From CAZAEL01 sp964484135 (GTDB lineage Bacteria; Elusimicrobiota; Elusimicrobia; FEN-1173), in contig CAZAEL010000031.1 in the NCBI GenBank assembly GCA_964484135.1, forward strand, positions 1-28,309: 28,309 bases of DNA, in the 5' to 3' direction. Position numbers and translations under genes: made by a program. The notes under the pieces are model-generated. The model saw nothing but the letters and a program-made list of their open reading frames with translations. It was not told the DNA's origin and made no database searches. Position 1 is the stretch's first letter. Every line of letters starts with the position of its first letter. Positions 24,801 to 28,309 of the stretch are shown one piece after another.

Positions 24801-24838
24801 ATTTGGAGAAAATTTCAAAACTCGCGGTGATCCGATGA
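18872..24838 (+). CDS. Giant exported multi-domain surface protein: permuted papain-like/NlpC-P60-like head, Ig/FN3 repeats, LTD-like and FlgD/T9SS-like C-terminus
   Basis: A 1988-residue protein. Residues 1-27 are a signal peptide. Residues 30-190 resemble circularly permuted NlpC/P60 (YiiX-like) cysteine hydrolases: GDAVV, LGHIGMY (His57), then FRCDGLIEYVYE (Cys152), with His before Cys. From about 215 come Ig-like units ending DQAGNMTSGGFTVDTTPP and DLAGNETTTTWSF, an FN3 domain (about 415-515), Ser/Thr/Pro linkers, a FlgD-Ig-like domain (about 830-930), another FN3 (about 1130-1240), and a lamin-tail-like domain beginning VVINEVAPSEAGGNDLVEFY. The last 100 residues (VYAFPNPAKKGKKP... GTYIYVMRAKK) resemble FlgD-like/T9SS sorting domains. 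A 197-bp repeat arm (19607-19803) lies inside, and G+C rises after it, as if two genes were joined there. A PorV/PorQ-family gene follows with a 4-nt overlap. Confidence 0.88.
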   Translation: MNKTRNHPIKGLAIAIALMSLSVIASAHEFEKGDAVVKDMEWFEVAMWLFGSPTLGHIGMYGEFVGVPPVDPFDQNLVEMTGPISNFSATSTLYDWYRSVGQQNVWGVKTFAGLDWDDRQLLVDTARGFTNARYAFRSDYKRPLLSPPLFRCDGLIEYVYEVILGEEWRPADEPPYTNGGLVSNDVWGSLAFGSSTTVTLSPERMWNSTRWMTRISGVPPTMTITDANSNPVTGGFINSNSVSVYATDTNSGSGLSLLQIWQGNPDAGGSLLTSFSQDYDVDHTYSYSDIGTLPQGLITVRAYDQAGNMTSGGFTVDTTPPSLEAGGQTPGSGNTSSLSQPTVCASFNEPVNLIEFKVDGNDVTSQSSTSGNRVCYTPGSDLSNSSHAIYVKVRDLAGNETTTTWSFDVEAAPSDLEIRNLRATDIQTNQATIEWETYRGTTSVSTTGNVEYGLTTNLGWGTSDSQRSAHSVTLTALEEDTLYYYRAISADGSTTAVSGMQTFRTLGPDEAPLHLELSARATEQYDTQVPLPGSSTFASAHLECYVDHNTNIMYGEAVDIVAAYAHGAEATVVLAPTKINGECCIWGNQEYRINGSGGEVGNNNNSDPKTVSHTIGLSAGANHVNFDAWTHLVSYVDFGYWAQVFVPTPTYDSSFSSQSVSGVGTMTAGQASTGTVSLTFNPPHNGTVTGAYDIQLTASEDVSLVVVSTSLSGNTLIVAYQATSNESTAPPAPPPPTANGSSEPPPTTSPTATVAWTAPSDPSGVRGVFYKVGSVPTSDTDGTFTTASSFTVTLPQASGTYPIYVWAQDNLANASHLNRSTVTIALDLTPPAAANLSPSLLVFSPNFDGNLDSTVLSYDLSDNVSSTSTVSIDVLTSTGASVRTLLSNVVQANGPQSVAWDGLNAGSQPVAEGVYVFRVVSKDGLNNVSTATVEAAVQYPKPTVLFPVAGQTYTDPRLSVLGTSEPDAGIKIYEGLTLLGQGAANSLGNFVVQPTTEFSAGTHTVTARSYGPTGVLSGTGDPVTFYINVSSLPAAPDPAKLSVTFNASPSSDTLTGAAGAVLGNATVQMYTDPGLTNLARQVLAAGDGAFGPVQMGDNAFEEVYVVQIASGEAGPSTKVLLDQAAPSAVADLSALAISAGTVKLTWTAAGDSGGSGTASTYTIKTATYALTEQNFGGVAALDGAPAPLAAGSAQSVVAAGLSGGATYYFALKTTDDAGNASGLSNVVSAYVAGGPSVAVGQVAHLVTGGAGQITVTYLEPSTTTVNENNLGLYYFDPTTGQLIQLTGTVDTNNNTIIVNTGQGGFPTDGNGYFVVKQSTDTLPPQALSSPGFFIPAAAILIGGERSGSTNFGAELALGQAATSSGTLTSTNYLVQLGLYEAAQTQWQSTATVNGSPELTLVTSMGGMNAGPALEPILSQSLARAWSVNGLTSLGNIYDIGPSGITFNPPATAVFRYAPDEGETGFRIHRYDGAAWQALANQVQNTSSNTLTAPLWAGGALGLFRTDRAVVINEVAPSEAGGNDLVEFYVLNSTGLGGWKFYEDETLVKTFPQTGVWAGNIPQNTYITLRFNDATADQVTLSTAGRINIYTTDPGLSEGDNVLMLSDAAGLAFAGGRISSGTVKDFLAYADQDTTELTDSLTGKMLSSTSAAQDQWFFAGTVPRQFDAVNSRGLIQPGRGLARGTDSWKSRPPSKYDWSYRTSLSTGSANSPHSATAGVGAAQIAGVNGSTYTLAGATGTWTISYYVPAPTNSNEGHMLALDIPPGWTAPQASSNTEPGYVKVLAPALSTPTYNVSVATGIPNTSGRVILPLGALMGGTTVQVVYGSTETSANGAATAQTSTGTVVFYVWVDETGSNVGPIAGPPGVTVGSGGMGALRVAVLGPDPAFKLGEVYAFPNPAKKGKKPILHVEVGVADTVQLRFYDVAGDLVHETELSGNPLIIDDGQGPQYAYEYPWDGHIPSGTYIYVMRAKKVGHEDLEKISKLAVIR
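19607..19803 (+). repeat. 197-bp perfect inverted repeat, right arm (inside giant surface gene)
   Basis: This is the exact reverse complement of 17653-17849; 1757 bp lie between the arms. It encodes about residues 246-311 of the giant protein, an Ig-like unit. Confidence 0.97.
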
Positions 24839-25821
24839 AAAACAATCGGACATCGGTCATGGAACGCCGGGGAGTTGGAGTTATGGGAAAACTTGCCGCC
24901 TTGGCGTATTTTTCTATACTGGCCAGCCATTCCCCATTGTTCGCTGGGCGCGAAACCGGCGCGGCTTTCCTAAAGATCGGCGCGGGGGCACGATCCGTGG
25001 GTATGGCTTCGGCTTTCACCGCCGTGGCCGACGACGCCTCGGCGCTCTATTGGAACCCGGCCGGCACGTCCCGCATGAATCGTCCCCAGGCCCTGGCCAT
25101 GCATTCCGACTGGCTCCTGGACATGACCCACGACTTCGCGGCCTTTGTCCGCCCCACACAAAGGGGCGCTTGGGGCGTCGGCGCCTCCTACCTGGGCCAA
25201 GGGACTTTCGAGGGGCGGGATGAAAACCGCAAGGCCACGGGGGATTTCGGCGCATCGGACCTGGCCGGCATCGTGTCTTTCAGCCAGAGGAATCGCCTGG
25301 GGAGCCTGGGCATGAACGTCAAAATCATCCAGCAACGCATTGAATCCGAAACCGCCCAGGGGCTGGCCCTCGATTTGGGCTCCGGCATCCGGTATCCGGC
25401 CTCGTCTCTGTCCTTTGGTGCGGCCATTCAGAATCTGGGGCCGGGCATGCGGTTTTTCAAGGAATCCTACGCCTTGCCCCTCACCGCCTCAGCCGGAGCC
25501 GCCTGGGAACCCTGGCAGGGCCTCACCCTGGCCCTGGACTTGAGGCAGAGGATTCACACCGGCAACACCAGCGTCAGCCTGGGCACCGAGTTTTGGGTTT
25601 TCAGCGCGGTGGCTCTGCGGGGAGGATACCTGTCCCGTGTGGGCAGCTTCGCCAAGACCGATTCAGGGTTGAAATCCGGGGCGGACTCCCGGCTTGAGGC
25701 CTTCACCGGCCTGGGCGCGGGGGTGGGCCTCAGGCTCTTCAATTACCAGTTGGACTACGCCCTCACGCCCTACGGCGAGCTGGGCAATGCGCAGAGGTTG
25801 TCGCTGCAAGTGGAGTTTTGA
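24835..25821 (+). CDS. PorV/PorQ-family outer-membrane beta-barrel protein
   Basis: A 328-residue protein. After a signal peptide (hydrophobic LAALAYFSILASHSPLFAG) the mature N-terminus reads GAAFLKIGAGARSVGMASAF, then AVADDASALYWNPAG, the hallmark of PorV/PorQ (UPF0164-like) proteins related to FadL-type barrels. The remaining sequence alternates in the way of beta-strands (GAWGVGASYLGQG, SLSFGAAIQNLGPGM, LTLALDLRQRIHTG) and ends in an aromatic residue, SLQVEF, as expected for BAM recognition. In type IX secretion PorV shuttles C-terminally sorted cargo, so the preceding giant protein is a natural cargo candidate (inference; no other T9SS gene is here). ATG 24835 overlaps the previous stop; ATG 24883 has a better ribosome-binding site (GGAG 24871-24874) and is an equally good start. 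Confidence 0.85.
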   Translation: MKNNRTSVMERRGVGVMGKLAALAYFSILASHSPLFAGRETGAAFLKIGAGARSVGMASAFTAVADDASALYWNPAGTSRMNRPQALAMHSDWLLDMTHDFAAFVRPTQRGAWGVGASYLGQGTFEGRDENRKATGDFGASDLAGIVSFSQRNRLGSLGMNVKIIQQRIESETAQGLALDLGSGIRYPASSLSFGAAIQNLGPGMRFFKESYALPLTASAGAAWEPWQGLTLALDLRQRIHTGNTSVSLGTEFWVFSAVALRGGYLSRVGSFAKTDSGLKSGADSRLEAFTGLGAGVGLRLFNYQLDYALTPYGELGNAQRLSLQVEF

Positions 25822-25836
25822 TGGATTCCGGAGACC

Positions 25837-25912
25837 GGATGCCGGATTCCAGAAAGAGACCAATCGCCATTTTTGTGTTTTTCGCCGGGATCGGGTATCC
25901 GGCATCTGGCAT
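25837..25912. repeat. Simple-repeat inverted pair (ccggcatc family) before the S74 gene
   Basis: ggatgccggat (25837-25847) is matched in inverse by atccggcatc (25897-25906), with degenerate direct copies around each (accggatgccggattcc; tatccggcatctggcatc). About 49 nt separate the arms. It fills most of the 120-nt spacer after the PorV-like gene. Confidence 0.55.
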
Positions 25913-25941
25913 CTATTACGAGAAGCGGAGGGAACACTGAC

Positions 25942-27645
25942 ATGAAACGAGCACTTCCTTTTTGCATGAGTGTTATGCTGATCGCCGTCGGGACATGGGC
26001 TGCCGTCCCCTCCCTGGTCAACATCCAGGGCCGGCTGGCGGATCCCACGGGCGTCAACAAACCGGACGGCACGTACAAGCTCAAGTTCACTCTTTTTGAC
26101 CAAGCCGCGGGAGGAAACCAGCTCTGGACCGAGACCCAGACCTCGGTGCCGGTGAAAAATGGGGTGTTCCAGGCCTTCTTGGGTCAGGTCACGGCCCTGG
26201 GAACCACGTTCAACGGCGCGGGAGACGTGTACCTGGAAATCCAGGTGGAAAACGACCCGGCCATGGTGCCCAGGCAACGGATCGTGAGCGCGCCATTGGC
26301 GCTGAGGGCCGCCCGGGCGGACGCCCTGGGGAACGACAACGACGTGGTGACCGTGACCTCGGACGACAAGGTGGGGATCGGGACATCAAATCCTGCGAAC
26401 AAATTGGCGGCCCATGATTCAGCCACAGGAAATAACCTGAATATCGCGCGGTTCAGCGGTGGTGTGAACACCAATGGGTACAACGAATATCTCTCTGTCG
26501 GAACGGCGTCTGGTGATTTCGCCAAATTCGGATTTCTTTATAACAGCGCGGCAGCGAATACAGGGGCCTTTATTTCTGGCGGATCTGACAAAGGCCCAGG
26601 CCAGGGGTTGTTTGTGCAGTACGGTGGCAATGCCGGTCTTGGAACAACGAGTCCGAATGCGAGTCTTGCCATCGCCAGCAAGGACACCACGACGCAACCG
26701 GCCCTCTCCATTCGAGCAGACGTCAATCCGGCCTATGGGTTCGATTTCGACCACGAGCAGGTAAACGTCGGACGCCTCGACCTCTATGCCGTTGTGAACG
26801 GGGCGCGAACCCATAGCATGACGATCTCCAGGCAGTCCGGAAAGGTGGGCCATGTGGGGATCGGCACCACGTCCCCTGATGCGATGTTGGCGGTTTCCAA
26901 CGGAGACTCCTCGGGGTGGGGGGCTACCATTGAGAAGACGGCAGGGACGGGGACACCGGAAGGGCTGCTGGTCGTCACCAGTCAGAACGGCTCAAACAAG
27001 CTGTTGGGGCTTGCCCAAGGGAGCGTGGGCAGTCCGAATTACAAATTCGTCGTGCGAGCGGATGGGAAGGTGGGCGTTGGGACGACCAGCCCGGACGGGA
27101 TCATGGACGTCCGAGGATCGGACACCATTCTGGACTTGGTGCGGACAGGAGGCTCCGGCCGGATTTTTGGCGTTTATAGCGATACGCCGAAAAGCTCCGA
27201 TTCTGCCGCTTTAATTGTCACTCGAAGTAGAGAAGTGGGTATTCGGACAGACAACCCAACCTACCCATTGTATGTTGTTGGTAGTGGATACGCGCAAGGG
27301 GGGACATTCATTGATCATTCGGATATAAGGATCAAATCGAATATAGCTGAGTTGTCGCGCAACGACGTTTTGCAGAAGGTAATGGCCTTGAGAGGGGTAA
27401 CCTATGATTTGAAAGCCGGGATCGTGGATGACGACGACCCGCTCGCTATGAAGAAACAAGTGGGTGTAATTGCCCAAGAAGTGGAAGCAGTGTTCCCCGA
27501 GGTAGTATTTACTGACAGGAATGGGCAAAAAGGAGTGGCCTATGGCAGAATGGTGCCGATGCTCATTGAGGCACTGAAAGCGCAACAGGCTCAGATTGAG
27601 ACCTTAATGGCCAGGATCCAAAAGTTGGAGGCGAACCAAAAGTAG
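25942..27645 (+). CDS. Secreted fibre-like protein with C-terminal S74 (endosialidase-type) chaperone domain
   Basis: A 567-residue protein. Residues 1-21 are a signal peptide. Residues 22-125 are a globular domain (VPSLVNIQGRLADPTG, LKFTLFDQAAGG, VYLEIQVEND) found at the N-terminus of many secreted bacterial fibre proteins. From 140 to 455 the chain carries repeated VGIGTSNP/VGIGTTSP-type turns typical of phage tail-spike beta-helices. S74 starts at SDIRIKSNI (S460-D461 as the expected self-cleavage dyad) and ends in a coiled coil (LIEALKAQQAQIETLMARIQ). The S74 domain trimerises the fibre and then cuts itself off. GGAGG at 25927-25931 selects ATG 25942. No phage genes are near, so this is a host surface protein. 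G+C falls in the middle and 3' parts, suggesting a mosaic gene. Confidence 0.9.
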   Translation: MKRALPFCMSVMLIAVGTWAAVPSLVNIQGRLADPTGVNKPDGTYKLKFTLFDQAAGGNQLWTETQTSVPVKNGVFQAFLGQVTALGTTFNGAGDVYLEIQVENDPAMVPRQRIVSAPLALRAARADALGNDNDVVTVTSDDKVGIGTSNPANKLAAHDSATGNNLNIARFSGGVNTNGYNEYLSVGTASGDFAKFGFLYNSAAANTGAFISGGSDKGPGQGLFVQYGGNAGLGTTSPNASLAIASKDTTTQPALSIRADVNPAYGFDFDHEQVNVGRLDLYAVVNGARTHSMTISRQSGKVGHVGIGTTSPDAMLAVSNGDSSGWGATIEKTAGTGTPEGLLVVTSQNGSNKLLGLAQGSVGSPNYKFVVRADGKVGVGTTSPDGIMDVRGSDTILDLVRTGGSGRIFGVYSDTPKSSDSAALIVTRSREVGIRTDNPTYPLYVVGSGYAQGGTFIDHSDIRIKSNIAELSRNDVLQKVMALRGVTYDLKAGIVDDDDPLAMKKQVGVIAQEVEAVFPEVVFTDRNGQKGVAYGRMVPMLIEALKAQQAQIETLMARIQKLEANQK

Positions 27646-27651
27646 AATTTG

Positions 27652-28309
27652 TTAGGGCGCGTCAGAAACCCTGACGCTTCTCCACCAAAGAGCCCATTGT
27701 GACTTGTTGGAAGATGGGACGAGGAAGTAAACCTCAAAGAGAAGATGAGAATCATTTCCGGCTTGAATGTCAAAGGGGGATATTTGGCTGCGGTCGTTGC
27801 TTTGATTGAGAATGATTTCTTCTAAGATGCCGTTATCCCAGTTGTATGTGCCTACAGATATGATCATCTGGGGAAAATCATTGAGCGTAAAAGGATAAGG
27901 CTCTCCGGACAAGGTATTCAGGACAGTGACACCGGGGGCCAATTTGATTCGGATGGCTTTGTAATTTCCCGCTGGGACCAGGAAGGGTCCCACGTTGATC
28001 TTGTTGAAGTTAACGTCTAAATAAGGGATCTTTGCTTCAATGTCAAGGGGTGTGTCCAGAATAGGGATCCAGTTTACTTCATCAGCGGAAAACTCGATGG
28101 ATTTGATGGTGAACTTAGCCAGTTGTATTTCGTCATCGGGCAGTTGCGAAATATCGCCACTTCTGACGAGGATTTTCTGGCTTAGCGGTGGAGTCGAAGG
28201 GGAATCGCTCTTTTGGGCAACAGAGACCTGTCCATAGACTGTTGAATCGGCGGGCAAGGTGCCGGTGAGTAAGCGGTCCTTCTCCTTCTTGTTGCAGCTG
28301 ATCAACAGG
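27652..28309 (-). CDS. Lipoprotein, DUF4382-like (5' end outside window)
   Basis: The frame is open to the window edge. The first visible residues, LLISCNKKEKD, contain a lipobox (LISC) with the acyl-Cys codon at 28294-28296; the rest of the signal peptide lies outside the window. The mature part is about 214 residues. The segments FTIKSIEFSADEVNWIPIL, FLVPAGNYKAIRIKLAPGV and GEPYPFTLN follow the beta-sandwich pattern of DUF4382-type carbohydrate-binding-like lipoproteins, although this match is by eye. Composition is notably AT-richer than most of the window. It converges with the S74 gene, with only 6 nt between the two stop codons and no visible terminator. Its function is unknown; it is probably an outer-membrane-anchored surface protein. 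Confidence 0.75.
   Translation of the reverse strand, partial: LLISCNKKEKDRLLTGTLPADSTVYGQVSVAQKSDSPSTPPLSQKILVRSGDISQLPDDEIQLAKFTIKSIEFSADEVNWIPILDTPLDIEAKIPYLDVNFNKINVGPFLVPAGNYKAIRIKLAPGVTVLNTLSGEPYPFTLNDFPQMIISVGTYNWDNGILEEIILNQSNDRSQISPFDIQAGNDSHLLFEVYFLVPSSNKSQWALWWRSVRVSDAP

Noticed and set aside
25873..25941. Upstream in-frame start for the S74 protein
   Set aside because: The GGAGG site and the signal peptide both point to ATG 25942; the upstream codons lie in the simple-repeat spacer.
1..28309. CRISPR array, rRNA, tRNA, insertion sequence or prophage
   Set aside because: No regularly spaced direct repeats, no rRNA/tRNA hallmarks, and no transposase, integrase or phage structural gene were seen. 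The S74 domain alone is not evidence of a phage.

Overview
This window comes from a GC-rich, Gram-negative bacterial chromosome. It looks like an uncultured lineage: PorV/PorQ-type outer-membrane protein, a giant exported protein with Ig/FN3 repeats and a FlgD/T9SS-like C-terminal domain, and a secreted S74-type fibre. That combination fits Elusimicrobiota-like, Omnitrophota-like or FCB-like bacteria. This placement is inference; no rRNA or phylogenetic marker is present to prove it. Most genes are on the + strand.

Region 1 (1-1506): the 3' end of a sensor histidine kinase, convergent with and slightly overlapping a REC-GAF response regulator. Region 2 (1590-9380): a methylmalonyl-CoA/propionyl-CoA module, namely the mutase catalytic subunit, the separate B12-binding subunit, the MeaB chaperone GTPase and the carboxyltransferase (PCC beta-like) subunit. 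Two genes sit between the two mutase subunits: a PilB/GspE-type assembly ATPase with an MshEN-type N-terminus, and a zinc-ribbon/GAF/degenerate HD-GYP protein. Region 3 (9384-13377): a GT39-like membrane protein, malate dehydrogenase, a small PUR-like nucleic-acid-binding protein and type III pantothenate kinase. Region 4 (13579-17063): a glycolate-oxidase-type locus with a natural GlcD-GlcE fusion followed by GlcF. Both gene junctions carry a copy of the same 62-nt composite palindrome, in opposite orientations and read through in frame.

Region 5 (17064-25821) is the most unusual. It has a leader with promoter and terminator, then one arm of a perfect 197-bp inverted repeat, a less GC-rich cassette (exported HEAT-repeat protein plus a permuted papain-like/NlpC-P60-like domain), and the second repeat arm. 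That second arm lies inside a 1988-residue exported multi-domain protein, exactly where its composition changes. A PorV/PorQ-family gene follows with a 4-nt overlap. The arrangement suggests an invertible segment or a past inversion/fusion; an assembly chimera must be excluded. Region 6 (25822-28309): a secreted fibre-like protein ending in an S74 intramolecular chaperone, convergent with a partial DUF4382-like lipoprotein gene.

The carbon genes fit a route linking malate/succinyl-CoA to propionyl-CoA, with glycolate or 2-hydroxyacid oxidation nearby. The PilB and HD-GYP-like pair suggests c-di-GMP-linked control of pili or secretion. The 3' third is devoted to cell-surface proteins. Short composite palindromes and degenerate simple-repeat tracts are scattered through the spacers and, in three places, inside genes.
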